In this document: one piece after another, positions 23,701-38,700 of the stretch
How positions within the stretch are numbered: position 1 is the first letter of the stretch
How the letters are laid out: the number at the start of each line of letters is the position of its first letter
From: Strigamia acuminata
Taxonomy: Eukaryota > Arthropoda > Chilopoda > Geophilomorpha > Linotaeniidae
Reading direction: 5' to 3'
Assembly (NCBI GenBank): GCA_949358305.1
Contig: OX442314.1
Coordinates: forward strand, 20,515,060 to 20,579,059
Length of the DNA stretch: 64,000 nt
Program-made: the position numbers and the translations under genes
The notes under the pieces: generated by a model
The model's input: only the letters and a program-made list of their open reading frames with translations
Told to the model about the DNA's origin: nothing
Databases searched by the model: none

Positions 23701-26700
23701 CATCAACAGGCTTATTATAAGAATTAGTTATGATTATGATACTAATAAATTCTGCGTTAAATTAAATTAATTAATACGCCTACTTACTAGTTTGGTATTA
23801 ATGACAATAGCAGCTGCCAAAGGTACTTACAGGACAAATATTGGAATGGACTATGTCGCTAATCGTTTCGTTTAGGGTAATAACGATTTTGCATTTGAGT
23901 TGTGTTGTGTTAATATTTTTTTGGATTCACCTAAAATTAGACTTTGTCTCGGCAATATTGACAGTAATAATGTTCAGGTTCTCATATTGAAATTTATAAT
24001 TTACATGTACCATTAAAAAAGTTTAGGATGCAAAAGAAATTGCTCCATCCTAATATGAAAAAGCTAACAGCTTAGTGTCATTAGTTTAATGAGGGAAGAG
24101 ATCGATATCAATAGGTCATCTAACGCTTGTTTATAATTTATTTTGAAACTTGAAGTTAAAATGAAAGTACATTTTGTAAGGTTCTATTTGCCTTACGAAT
24201 ATTTCAAAATAAGTTGTCAGGTTTTCAATGAAAGAGATGAATTGACAGGTTTCCATTTTCATTTCATTTTTAAACCTACCAGTAGAAGAAGCCGGTAAAA
24301 AAAGACAGGTTACGTTATTGGTGATATAATTAAAAATAAATACATGCCCAGTTCTGTCTGTTGTCTGGATTTTAATGTTCACCAAAACGATTATTTTTTG
24401 GTTTTGAAAAATAAAGAACTAACTGTAGAAAGTGAAATTACCGGTACTCACTTGTCAGTAGTACAGAGTACTCCGTACTTTTTTCCCTCCATTTACGGCG
24501 TGGACGTCGTCAGACGTGAGAGAAAAATATTTGTGATTACCGGTACTTAATATAAACTGATATTTTTTCTAGTTGGATGACTTAAGAGATATAGTTCGGG
24601 GAGACCTAAAGAATATTGAAAGGTCAACATTGTCGGCTCTTATTGTAACTGAAGTACATGCAAAAGATGTCATTCAAGGAATGGTTGAAGATGAAGTTGG
24701 AAGTGCCAAGGATTTCGAATGGATTAAACAACTGCGGTATGTTTGTAGTCAATAATAGTCGATTAAGAGCCGCGGTTGAGGGACCAAAAATACTGGTTTC
24801 TTTCCGTTCTTAACGTATCGAACGTTGAACAAGCACTTTGTTCGTTGCATTTGCACTGCGTTCGTTACATTAAACCAATGTAACGTAAACGAAAGTTATA
24901 GTTGCCGTGGCTCTTATTTCGAAGAAATACGAGCTATATTTTATTTCAGTTTATCAAAATTAATAGAAGAAAATTTTGTGTACCTCTTAAGCAATATAAT
25001 TGACTTGGTAATAAAGGGAAGAATTAGAATCTCAGATTTCCGGAGATTAAAAAAGGCTGAATGCGAATTCTTGTTAGGTGATTCAATAGTCTGACTTAAT
25101 TTACGAGAGAAACGAGAGAAACCAACGTTTGCACATGAATTTCAAATTGTGTAGTTCTTTGATAGAGAAGTTTAGGAAATCTTTCATGAAAACTGAAGAA
25201 GTCTTCCGGGTGGCCCAAATAAAACCAGTCTGACAATAGTAACCCTCCTTGTATTAGTAGGCGTTTTATGTGGGCTATCTGGTTCAAATAAAATGGCTTG
25301 TGAGGGAATTTCCGAACAGGTATTTTGTTTTACCAAAATAGATTACGAGAAAGTATGCTTATTTCTCTCTTTCGTTGCCATACGCCGTAAAAATTGTAAG
25401 ACGGACTTTTTAATCCAAAAATCCATCATGTCTAAAAGTGGGGGGGGGGGGGGTGCGTCATGAAATCGAATTTTTACGGTAATTAATATTTATCTCTTGT
25501 CTGATTGTGCAATAAAAGTTATTTTAATCTTGCTTTAGCTAATAAAAACTAAAAAAAACAAATGTGTTCAATCTAATTTTTTGTCATTAGATATTACTGG
25601 ATTGACATGCATTTATATGTCCAAGCTGTCAACGCAGAATTCAGATACGGGTACGAATATTTGGGCAATACGCCTAGATTGGTGATTACTCCATTAACGG
25701 ATAGATGTTACTTAACCCTCACCGGTGCACTTCATCTCAAATTTGGAGGAGCACCTGCTGGTCCAGCAGGGACAGGCAAAACAGAGACAACTAAAGTTAG
25801 TATATTCAGTACAGTGTGTTTAATGCGAATTTCAATTACGGTTAAACAAGTTGAGGGAATAAGACTTGATTCTGCGCAAAGTCACTAATCTACGACTCAT
25901 TTTCATAAGTTTAGAAACTTATTTAAAAATAGCTAACATCCAACTTTAGAGCTGCAAAACCAAGAATTGAAGGCAGTTATTAACCCGATTTTTCTACACT
26001 GTTGTAAAATGGTTCAAAATGAACTAATTAAGCTAAAAAGTAATCTGTGAGCAGCTTTATTTTTTTTTTTGCGACTAGGTTTAAAATTAACACTCGTTTC
26101 ATAAGTTTAGAAAACGGTATTAATATATTTTGAATTCATTTCAGTAATTGCATTCTTAATTATTTTTAATTCATAGGATTTGTCAAAAGCCATGGCGATT
26201 GCGTGTATTGTGTTCAACTGTTCGGATCAGTTGGATTATATAGCTATGGCTAAATTCTTCAAAGGGTTAGCCAGTTCAGGATCGTGGGCCTGTTTTGATG
26301 AATTTAATAGGATTGACGTGGAAGTTTTGTCTGTAGTTGCTCAGCAACTGCAGACTATTCAGCGGGCTGTAATAGCAAGGGTAATATGCTGAATTTGAAA
26401 ATAGAAATTGATTTTGTTTGATAAGAGTTATGCCAGATATTGTTACATTAAACTAATTACTCCGTATAAATTTACTAATTATGAGTTACTAATTGGAACT
26501 AGATGTATGAACGGGATATTAAATTTTTATTATTCAATTAAATGCAGGTAAAAAGATTTGTTTTTGAAGGATGTGACATTTCATTACGGGACACATGTGC
26601 ATCCTTTATCACAATGAATCCTGGGTACGCTGGTCGATCGGAACTGCCGGATAATTTAAAGGCGAGTGTCTGAGTGTCTACTGTTCGCGATAACTTGATG

Positions 26701-29700
26701 CCAAAGTCATACAGTGCATTCTCACTGCACAGTTGATTACCCAATTCTAGACGTTGTTTAGCAGTGTTAAGCTTAATATTAGGCCTAATAACGCAGAAAT
26801 AAAGCTAGTAAACAACAATAAACTCATTAACAAAAGTAATTTACAACATAGTAACAAAATATTGTTACTATGTTCTATTTCTTTTGTGCGCAACATTTGC
26901 TGTATCTGGAAAATAACAAAAGTTGATTCATTCGGGCAAGCATGTAAACGTGGAGTGATGATCATTGCGCAGTTTGAATTGGCATCAAGATATCCGGCGC
27001 AAACTGTAGAAGTTATTTGTTTGTGTATTCTAGTCTGATTTTGTCGACTGAAAATATAGTATTACCATTACCAGCAGACTGGAAATATGTTTTCGACAAA
27101 ATTAATTTAATCTACGATTCCATTACATTCCCAGCTGAAAAAGTAATTGCTTAGTCCGAAACCAGCCTGGGACCATAAGTGGAAATATGATTACAGTGCG
27201 GGCGGATTGTATATAATTTCATACCTGAACAAGGATTAACTTTAATTATTATTTATGTACTACGAAAATTAGGTTTGGGTTTAATTTTGCTTGACAGACT
27301 GGGAGTGTTTCAGCTACATTATGGTGCTCTGAGTTTGTAATTTAATTTTTATTAGACCACACTTTGTTTTGAACTACTTGGAACCTTGTTATGCACTACC
27401 GGGAACATTAGAGGTCTAGGTCTGATAGCAACGTCTTTACGACTGTACTGCTTTCTAATCATGGATTTTGCATTTCAATATTTTCCCTTCAATATATTTG
27501 CTAGAGTCGGCGCCGATTTATTTTTAGATATTTTAACCGAGCACAATAGACGGTTTTTGAGCTGAATGGTACGAGGCTCTATACAAACTGTAGATTAAAT
27601 CCTGCCAGCGAGATTTGACTTTGTGAGTTGGAACGTGAAATTAAAGGGTGATACTGGGTTTACATGAAATGGTAGTTATGGAAGATAAGAATACTTCCTG
27701 GATGAAATGCTGTTTTTGAAAAGGAACCAACAACATGAATGGGAAAAATGGATTTAACGTTTGCTGAAAATATAAAATTAACAATACGCACAATACACGT
27801 ATACAGATGGGAGAGCAGATGTAATCAGCTGACACGCTTTTCACTTCCAATACTATTTCTAAATCTAATTAAGAAAAGGATATGGAGGTGGTTAGCTCGT
27901 CACCCTGGCGTTGGAAGTCCCAAGACATTGGGCACGCGTGTGAATTTTGATATAGAATGACACGCCCCAATAGTTGCATTGCGTGAATCAATTTTGGTTT
28001 TAAATTTAACATTGAAGCTGAAGATGACTTTAAATAGGGATAATTGTACTTGAAAAATCTGGATTAACGAATAAAGAGTGAGTTGGCGTAGTAGAGAAAG
28101 GATTCTGATGTTTTCCTAGGGGGTTTCGTGTAGAAATGAATGTATGTGGAAGTACAATGTGCAATTCACAATGTGTTTCTTGAAAAAAATAACATGAATA
28201 TTGATTTTGATGCTTTCTTAGGGGATGTCTGCATTTTTCAATTGTGCAGTTACACAAAGTTCTACACAATGCCGGTGGGAAAAATATCATAAATGTTGAT
28301 TTATTCAGGCAAGCATGATTGTGCGGTGATCATTGTGGTTGTTGTGGTTATACCTTGGACGAACACTAGTATTCGTCCAAGGTTATATATATAAATTCAC
28401 CGAAAGCCCTGAATTTTCTATTTTCAAATCTGTTTGTGATTCTTGTGTAAGTCGAATTTTGAATAATGTTGTAACTAAAGTGTGGTATCTGATCCCAAAA
28501 TCCAATTAAAAAATCTTTGTCTGCGTACACAAACACAACAAATACATGATTTTTAAAAACAGTACCAGAGTACCATCAACTTGAGTACCATCAACAATTT
28601 TAGACTTTACGTTTTCGTGTTAAAAAATTGAGTTTAGAGTTTGGCATCAAGATACCGGTCGCACACTGTGTATTAGTTTCCGTAGCAGCCGGATTAATAC
28701 CCTATGAGGTGCTCGGACGGCTTAGGCAATAGGCATCTACCTTATTTGCCTTATGGATAATACAGCACTAATTTTCACAGCCGATATAGACAGATTGCTA
28801 TGGTTTGTTCATGTCCCACGCATCAGTGCTGTTTCCATGTACGGTTGAATGCGTAATAATAGTAATAGTGATTCTTGTTTTTATGGCTACATGTACACGT
28901 GTTTTTGTAAATTAATGCTGTAGAAATCAGTTGTGTAATAATCTCCCAAAAATAGTTCCAGGACGCTCAGTTTCTTGTATATTATACATTATATATATAT
29001 TATACATTACATATAAAAATATAATATTTTCTTTTTAAAATAACGTGTCTTATCCAATTACTGATAGGAATACTGATCATTATTATTGACTTTGATTGTA
29101 CTTTTAAACAATTTAACAGGCGCTGTTTCGTCCTGTGGCTATGATGGTGCCTGACTATGGACTAATAGCTGAAATCAGTTTGTTCTCATTTGGATTTGCG
29201 GATACCAGGTTTCTTGCTAGGAAAATTTCATCAACATTTAGGTTAGCGTCGGAACAAGTGAGCTCGCAGGTGAATTGAGTGTGCAGTCATGAAAATGCGC
29301 TGCTTTTGTCGTGTGAATAACTGGACGTATGAATTTATTGGAATTTATGCTTTAGGACCATTATGATTTTGGCATGCGAGCTGTAAAATCTGTTATTTAT
29401 GCTGCTGGTAATTTGAAGCGTGAACATCCAACTATGAATGAAGAACTTATCTTGCTTAGAGCAATTCGCGATATTAATGTGCCCAAGTTTTTACAAGACG
29501 ACTTGAAGTTATTCACTGGGATAGTTTCCGATTTGTTTCCGACCACACCGTATATTTTTTAAAGCATTTGTTTAAACATTTTTTTTATATTGCTTTTGAT
29601 TTCAGAGACGAACCAATTGACTATGGGGATTTGGAGAAAAGCATAAGGAGCTCATGCACAAAATTGGCACTTAAAGATGTTGAAGGTAAAGATTAAGTTT

Positions 29701-32700
29701 GTTGGAAACACGTTTTTCATTAGCTTAATGCATTAATTACTAATTTTCCATTAAGAGTTTCTAAAAAAGGGAATAAATTGAAAAAACAAAATGTGCACAT
29801 CCAACATAACAAAAATAAAAATTCAGTTTATTCTAAATATTAAATTGATATTTATTTACAACCCATGGCCAAAAGTATTAGACCACACCAGCAAATGAAC
29901 ATAACTAAATAAATAAACATAAAACGTACTGTATGACATGCTGTCATACAGTGCGTGCATCAATATTAATTCCAGCCTTCTTCAACTCACTTTCCATTTC
30001 AGTTGGCAAGGCCAATCTCATTTATTTACAGATTTTTCTAAGGTAACCATCTTGACTTTTGAAGTAGATGTTTGGTGACCATACTGTTTCACATTTTTAA
30101 CTGTTCTTGTGCATTCAAATTTCTTTATTACGTATTGAACGAGTGTTTTATTTATTTTAAGTTGCTTTCAAATGGTTTGCTGGGATATTTTGTCCTTGTG
30201 CAGCAAGATAAATTTGGTTTTCCAGGTTATCTGAAAGTTTGTTAGTTTTGGCCATGATGGTAGTGAAATGAAGTTATCAAACGATGGTCAGTTATGAGAA
30301 TTGGTGACGTCATTCAGATAAGCAATAAAATCTGCATAAAATCTGCATAATTACGTCTTATTCTGGTCTAATAATTTTCACCAGTGAGATTTTTTCGGGG
30401 TTAAATGTGCTATTTTTGTAAGTTAATTTAGTTGGTTTTGTCGATAAAATGACACAAGATATTTATTAATCGATTATACAATAATAATACTGAATAAATG
30501 ATATGTAATGGGAAAGGCGGTTGCACGCGAAAAAGCACGCTTAAAACGTGCTTAACAACAGGAGTTGTTATGAAGATGAAATCTTCTCCAGCACTCACGT
30601 ACAGACACAAAACTAGTTTTAGAGGCGTTTTTGAGTTTTTGAATGCAGCTACTGATTGGGCAAAACATTAATTTTTTTAAATGCAAAACTCAAAGCTAGC
30701 AAAAACTTAATCTTTGACAATCAAATTAAATATGAAATGAAAATATTCTATGGTTTTTTTTGCAATAGGTCGTATTCCTTCGTATTGTGTCAAATAAAAA
30801 AACAGTAGCTGCATTCAAAAACTCTTAAAATTTAAAACGTATGCAAAACTCGTTTCGTGTCTGTGCATGTGACGTCATTCCCATTGAATAACATGGGAAT
30901 GACGTCACATGTACACACACGAAACGAGTTTTGCATAAGTTTTAGCGTTTTTGAATGCAGCTAGTTTTTTTTAATATATATGAAATTAATATTTGCAGTG
31001 TTGTTTATGTACAGAACAAATTGTTTTTGGCTTAATAGAAGAAAACAATGTTATTTTCAATTTGCTAGGAAATTCAATCTTTCAAAAACAAATTGTAAAA
31101 TTGTTTACAATTATAAAATAAATGCAATAATATTTTGCATACTCAAAACACATGGTGATAAGAGTTACTGAAGAAGCGGCAAACGTGTTGACAACTTTCT
31201 TGTGACGTGTAAACAAACAATTATTTGTCACTGGCACTTTGCATGCAGCCGTTTTTTGGACCTCATTTCTTCCAAACAAATGTGAAAAATGACAAGATGG
31301 CTAAATCTGAGAGCATGAGAATTGTTCTGCTCTTGTACAGCACGAACCTATTTGTTTGCTTTTTGAAAAGGGTAATACAACTCCAGAACTTTTAATACCA
31401 CCAAATAAAGGAATGTGGTATTAAAAAAAATTTTAAAATGTTAGTAACCATTTTGACATTTCATTTTTGGGTTAGGATTTTCCTTTTGGTGTAGCATTTT
31501 ATACTTGCATTTTGCTTCTCATTTTAAATTTAATTTAGACGTTTTAACTATCTAAAACTTATTAAATCCATAGATAATGAATAAATAATTTATTATTTAA
31601 TTTTATTTTGAAGGTTTCATTCTCAAATGCATTCAGTTGTACGACACGACTGTTGTTCGACATGGACTTATGTTGGTAGGACCTACTGGATCAGGCAAGA
31701 CAAAAGTAGGTGCATTTCAATAACTAATGAGCAAGAGCGCACGAATACACGAAAAATACGTAGCAGAAATATACAAATAAATCATGACTAGAGGTGTATC
31801 CAATCCAGGGCTGGGAAAATTGCATCACAATCCATTCCCGTCTTCATCTCTATACCATTGAGAGCGGGTCGTTCACATAATGCAATTTTCAAAACAGAAA
31901 TTATTACCAGCAGCACTCACTGTACAAAAAAGAAACTTGCCACATTTCAGGATAATAGGTAGGACAAATGGCTCCTTAAACTAAATAAAAGCACTAAATA
32001 AAAATAAGTTTCCAGCAAACTTTTATTAGAGATCAACAAAGATCACTTCATTTTCTACCGAACATGCTTTTATCTCGGAGCATTATACTAGCAACGCTTA
32101 TCTCTAGCTTTCTGTATAATAATAGCTTTGTTGAACGTGAGGAACATTTTGTATAAATTGTGCCGAAATTTTCTTCAGTAGAAGTTTTATGAATGAAGCA
32201 ATGAGATCATGTTTGATGTTAATGGCAGTGGCATAAAGGCTTCATTTCTTCGTACGGCTGAGAACGCCAACTCTTAATAGCTCAATCAACCTGTCGCAGC
32301 TATCGAGGCAGAAAAAGACAAGGGTTGAATTTATGGGTTCATTGATCTTTCAATACAGAACCATTTTTCATTTTGATTTTATATTTGGAAAGAAATGAGT
32401 ATTTTGATAGAAAGTTTGAAATTGAAGATGATGTGACTTGTCTTGAAACGCGAGGCGAGGTGGTTATTGGATTTTGTGAATCTCTGTGGTAGTGCAGCAC
32501 AATTTATTATCTTTTTTACAACAGTTTCTTTTTATTAACTTTTTTTTTTAAATTCGTGTATTATACACATGTAAAGTAAATTAAAATGTATACATACGTG
32601 GTAAATCACCGGCAATTGTTTATGAAATTTAGTTTTACATGAGGTTTGAACAACATTAGTAGTGGAAATAATATTTTTACAAATTTGTTATATATATATT

Positions 32701-35700
32701 AATTTATACAAAAATAATTTACTTTTTTAAAAATTTATTTTTTTTGCTTTTATTTGTTTATAACATTTTTATACATTTATAATACTTGATGAACAGTAGA
32801 ATACAACATTTACAGCCAATACGTACACAATTTCAACTTGTTCAATATTAACTATTTTTTGCCTCTCATCCGCCAACCTTTTTTTTCTCACATGATAATC
32901 ACGATCATTTCAATCTGGCACACAAAACTCTTGAGAAAAAAATTACAGTTTGAAGTAAAGCGAACTCGCACGTGAAATTCAAAGTTGACAACAAAGAGCA
33001 ACCGATGAGGTTTTTTTTTTTAGATTTTTTTAAAGTGAAAAACATATAGAAATAAGTGCAAACTGAATTTTTTTTGCTGTTCTCTTTATCAGCTTATTTC
33101 TACGTGAAAGCGTGTTGGACTTGGAGGATGTGCAAAAAAAAAAAGATTCATAAAATGAGATCATAAATTATTTATACCACAAACACAGCCAAGCTCCCTT
33201 ATTTTATAAAAGATCTGTTCAATAAAAACGTTTGATCAACAAGATTTTAAAATTTTATAATTAAAAAGTTTGAAATTTGTCTCTTCCTTTCGTTCCAGTT
33301 AACCAATAACTTCATGTCTTTTTTGATAAATTTTTATGAGATCTTTCAATCTAGCTTGGCATGTTGTGTGTTGCTTTATCGAATTCTTTTAGCCAGGAAA
33401 ATGCGCTTCCGAAGCGTGGGCTTAGTCGTAAAAGAAGAACTATTGGCACGCAAGGGCGCTGTTAGATGTAAACAGGATGAACTAAAACTTCTGGTTTTTT
33501 TATTTGTTGTTGCGGCGAAATAGAAAATCGAAAGTCTAATTTCCTTTAATTTTACGTGTCAGATTGATTACACGAACATCATACAAATAGGTTTTTATGA
33601 GCTTTGTTTAACGAACAAGTTAAATTTTTAATTAAATTTCAAAAAGTTTTTTCGGAAAAAACATCTATCAAATTTTTTTATCCAAAAGTTTGATAGGTAC
33701 TGGTTAATGGGGGTATAGAGGAATTGATTGATTATTGGGACTTGCTAGTATTAGATATATTGATTGTGAAAGAAATTGTTCTCTAAAGAGCTAAAACGAC
33801 CTGCAAAAGCCCGTTTGGACAAAAAAAACTTCCCTGCAGTTTAGCTGCTTTAAGTTTATCTACCAGGTGGCAAAAAAATCTATTGAGATTCAATGACATC
33901 AATCTTGACTCAGTCACTTCCGCTAACAACAGTATTAAAAGATAGACCAGGCAAATAATGATAGATAAACTTAAAACAGCTAAACTGCAGGAAAGTTTTT
34001 TTGTCCACGACTGTACAGTAATTGGTTTTAATTTTCTAATATTTCTACTGTTTGAATTATTTACATGTTATACGAATATGAATATGAATATGAATATGGA
34101 AAACTTTGAGAAGGTTTCATGACTTGTAATAGGTACGTTTATTAACGGGGGCAGAAAAAGTAATTATTTAAACTGAAGGGAATCGCTTTTACTTCTCCAA
34201 ATGCCCGCCATGTCTAATTGAGATCTGATTAGTTGCATGAGAGCACGTCGGAAAGTCATTCCATACATACTATAAAGAATAAAATTGACGGAGAAGTTAC
34301 TGTAATACAAGAGCATTGAAAATTGTTGAAGAATAAATGCGAGTTCACTTCTAACAGTTGACATTTCTGAGGAACTGCTTTGTTCTCCCACGAATAGGTA
34401 AATGCGGAACATGTAGCTTGGAAGATTTAAAATGATGAATACAGTTGAAATAAGAAGTAACATTTTGGTAATAGTATATTGAGTTCTTTGAGACAAGATG
34501 CTTCGATGAGTCACTGGTTTTGAAGCATCTAAGAAAACAGAATATACTTATTTGTTTGGATATTCAATTTCAATTGCACAAGAAATTCATTGCTACTGCT
34601 GTGTTGGTCCGTTATTGGAAATAACATGTAATAAAACCGTGAAAGGCAATGAGATCGCTCGAAATAACAATCATTTGCATTAAATTTAGCGTTTACTGAA
34701 CCGAAAATAGTTGGCAGGAAACGGTGAATCAACAATAACACTTGCATTCAGAATAACAGAAAATGTATTTTGAAATGCTGTTTGTTGATAACCCGGTATT
34801 TTATTTTATTTCAAGGCCTAGACCAGGGGTCGGCAAGTAATTTTAAGTGGGGTCCGGATACTATTAAAAATGTTATCGAGGTCCAGAAAAACACACTTAA
34901 AAACCTCGGAAAACGGAAAAAACACTTAAAAACCAAATAAACCCCCTAATAAACACACACAACCCAAAAAATACCAATAAAACCTAAAAAAAAAAACAGG
35001 GAAAAAAACAAGAAGAAAAACACCGAAAAACCAAAGAAACCGAGGGAAAACGTCGCTAAAACATATCTCCGCAGTCCAAGTTTCGACCTTCCGCCTGTTG
35101 CCGACCGCTGGCCTAGACTGTTGTCTCGTCCAGGCACAGAGATAAAAGAATATATAGGTGTTGTTTTTTTGCACTATCCCCCAGAAAAATAAGGTTTTAT
35201 GCGCTTTCTTAAATAAGTTAGTACGTGAGGAAAAAGTAAACATGGTTGCATAATAAATAAATAAATACCCTGAATTTTGAAATGCTATTGAGAATAGAGA
35301 TATGGTATATTTTGTATTGAGGCTGCGTTTAGTTTTGTGGTGCAGTCAGATGAGAAGCAGACTAATCTTCTCTAATCTTCTAAATCAAGTATACCTCATT
35401 TATAATTTGTACAATGAAATCTCTGAAAAGCTGGATGACCTTTAGTGCTGCTTTCGCCGGTCTGGGAGCGGAGGTTGATTAAGTTTAATTAGCATTAAGA
35501 TGTACTCAACTAGCTCTGTTCTCTTGTGTTTTAATTGAGTCTGAGGACTTTGTGTCTCGAGGGAATCCACTGTATTATGTATAAATCCTGGATATTAATG
35601 CAAAAAAATTCATTTTATGTGCATTTAATATGCCATTTCATGCAATAAAAAAATATATATATATTTTAAATTGAAATCGTGTGTTGCAATAACAAATTAA

Positions 35701-38700
35701 CGCCATTTCAAAGTGTTCTGATGCAAAAAAGTGTCGCTTGTCAGTATATTGATTTAAATTGGGAGAAATAACTTTCAACGATATGACAAATGAAAATAAG
35801 TTCAGTTTTCAATCTATCGCTTCCTTAACTTATCAGACGCCACTTTGGATTTGCCTTCTTTACGAGATTCTATGCTTATACACAAAATGTATATGCACAT
35901 GTTACTGTCATGGTCCTATATTTATGCACTACTTTCCTAATGTTTTTGTACGCGTTATCCCATGTTTGTTCTTATGTCCTAGTGTTAAAGAAACCTAATT
36001 TAATTTACCTCACCTTGACTCCTCATTTTGATGTTTTGTTTAAAGTTTATTCCTTGGCCTGTTCTGGCATGATTCTTTTAATCATGTCGGACCAGTCCAG
36101 GTACTGTAATAGCTACTGTCTTCCCCACTGATTGGCTGTGCCCTTTCAGTTTTGGGTCTGGCTCGAGTTTACCTCATGGCTTGCAAGGGCTGGATCCTGG
36201 CAGAAGGTTCACGCCTACAGACCTGACAAGAGCTTTTATTAATCGATGGTCAGCTTGGCTACCTATCTCCCTGTGATTAACTCACGTTATTGTCTTCGTA
36301 CGATTTGAATTTCCTATGGTGTGCATTCATTGTCATCCCGCGTGTTTATTCGTGTTCTTAGCTTAGAAACTCATAATTTTTGTAGCCCTTTCGTATTGAT
36401 TCTTTATGTCTTTGACATCCACTTGGTGACCGGAATTGGTTTAATTTGCCACTGTCTTTTTCTGTGTCTCCTGCGCGCGTGTTTGTAGTGCGATTGCACG
36501 GTTAGGCCATCTCGCCATTAGAGATCCCAGCCAAGTTTAGCTCGGCATTGCCTTCTACGACAATCCGGTTGTTGATCGTGGATGCGAACCTTGCCATTAT
36601 TCTTCTATTTTTATAATTCCAAGAAACCTGTGCTTAATTTGGGTAGGATCAAGCAAGGGGATAGCTCCCGCCATTCCTCAGGCGGACTATCAATAAACGG
36701 GCCCCCGCTTAAAGCCGGGCTCTCATTGTGTTGTAGCGGGCGCATAATCCAAAACGCGTTTACCTTATTCTATAAAGCCGATTCATTACAATATGTTTTC
36801 TACATTTTCTGCATGTCACAATAAGGCTGAACACTGCGATTTATGCATTTACGCATTTATGGATTTAATGACAAATTTGGCTATTTATGCGCAATAATAT
36901 ATTCTTATGTATTTATCCGGGCTTTAATTACAATTCTGAGCAGGGTGTGCAAAACTAAAAATAATTTGAACTTGAAATAATTAAGTAGCCAGCCCATCTT
37001 TTCCAAATATGGGCGAAGAAATTCAGGTAAAAATTTTGAGGCGCCCGGTATTTGTCCTACATCTGATTGCAAGTTTAGATGTATATAACATTTTTTTGGG
37101 TAACATACCTGCATTTAGGTCACTTCCTTTCAAAACAACAACAACGACAACATTACTGTTTTGACTATTGTTGTTATTATGAGTTCTTGTTTCGCTGCTA
37201 CCAGATTGCGATTGAGATTGAGATGATGACGCTGCTCTACTCGGTCTGCTGCAACTACTTTGAGGTTGTAATGTTAAATCTTGATGACGATGTTTGCAAG
37301 AAAATTTATACAATTGCCTCGCGATCAGCGAGTTCATAATAACAATGAGCAGCAGAGGCAAAATGAGCGTTACCACTGTGTCCACCGAGTTGATGATTCG
37401 CATGGTTCCATAGTAGTCAGGCAGAAGCCCACAAACATACGATGCGTTTGAGTTTTCCCCTTTACTTGGCGTATCATGAAGCACTAGTCCAGCGACACAC
37501 AACAGATACGAATGAATCACAAAGGCAGAAAGTGATAAGATTGAGATGGTCAATTTTGCCCTTTTAACTGTGCACATTTGTGGTCTTTGTAACGGATATT
37601 GGATTGCTATGAATCGTTCAACTGTGAATGCAATTATAAACCATACAGAGAGAAAACTCGAAGTTGAGCTCAAGTAAACGGCTATTTGGCACCATCCTTC
37701 TAAGTTGAATACTTCAACGCCAACGTTGGCCAACCAGACGAGAAATAGAGTAAATAGAAATGCAACATCTGCAAGTGCCAGAGCCGCGAGATAATAACTT
37801 GATGAGCGAATTCGTAGATGGGTGCACAAGAACACGACGCACGATATGGAGTTGCCAATTGTACCCACTGCTACGATGACTGGAATGTAGTATTTGTTTA
37901 AAAATTCTAATACTGCCCAACAGTTAGGCCACGACCGGTGTTGTTCGTTGTTGACATTTGTCGGACTGAAGGTGTAAATGGTGGACACATTGTGCGTGTC
38001 GAAATCGTATACAACATTTGTATGGTTTTTATGGCCGAATGGGTCTTGCGAAGAGAAAAGCACTTGATCCATGACGGCTTTAACAAAGATCGCTCTCTCG
38101 GAAAATTGGTGTGCATATCACAGTGGAAAGGAAACCTGAAATTGGAGAAAATATTTAAAAAAATTTATAGTTATAATTTTAAGCGAGTAGGAAGGGATAA
38201 TTGGATTTTTGCGAAATACCTGAAATTGGAGAAATTTTTTGATTTGAATTGCTTAATTGATCTTTAAAACCACCATATTGAGTAAGAATTTTGTAATTAT
38301 CTACTACCAGTTCTTACAATGGTTACTTTGTTTTTTACTTGATGAAATTCTGGGAACACCTAGTGAAGTTGAAAGCTGCATAGATTGTTTTGCACGTTTG
38401 TTAAATGCATAAAGATTTCGTGCTTTCGACTTGAATTTACATAAGAATAAAAAATTTATAAAGTTCTAACGTTCCGTTTATTTTGCTGTGAACTTCTTTG
38501 ACATTACATTACAATCGCTATTCGTTCGTGCATACTTATTGGGCTATAGTCTAGAGGTTTACTGCATACTTGAAAGAAATTTTAATCTATTTTATTTGTA
38601 CAGCAAAAACAATAGAAAATGATCAAAGTCACTTTTTATACGAAAAAGATAACATTCTGACATTCCAAATATTGATTTCCTGCGCTGCAGTGATGAGTGG

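Noticed and set aside
34926-35243. 105-codon minus-strand open frame rich in Phe
   Set aside because: It is the T-rich complement of the A-rich interior of a hAT MITE.
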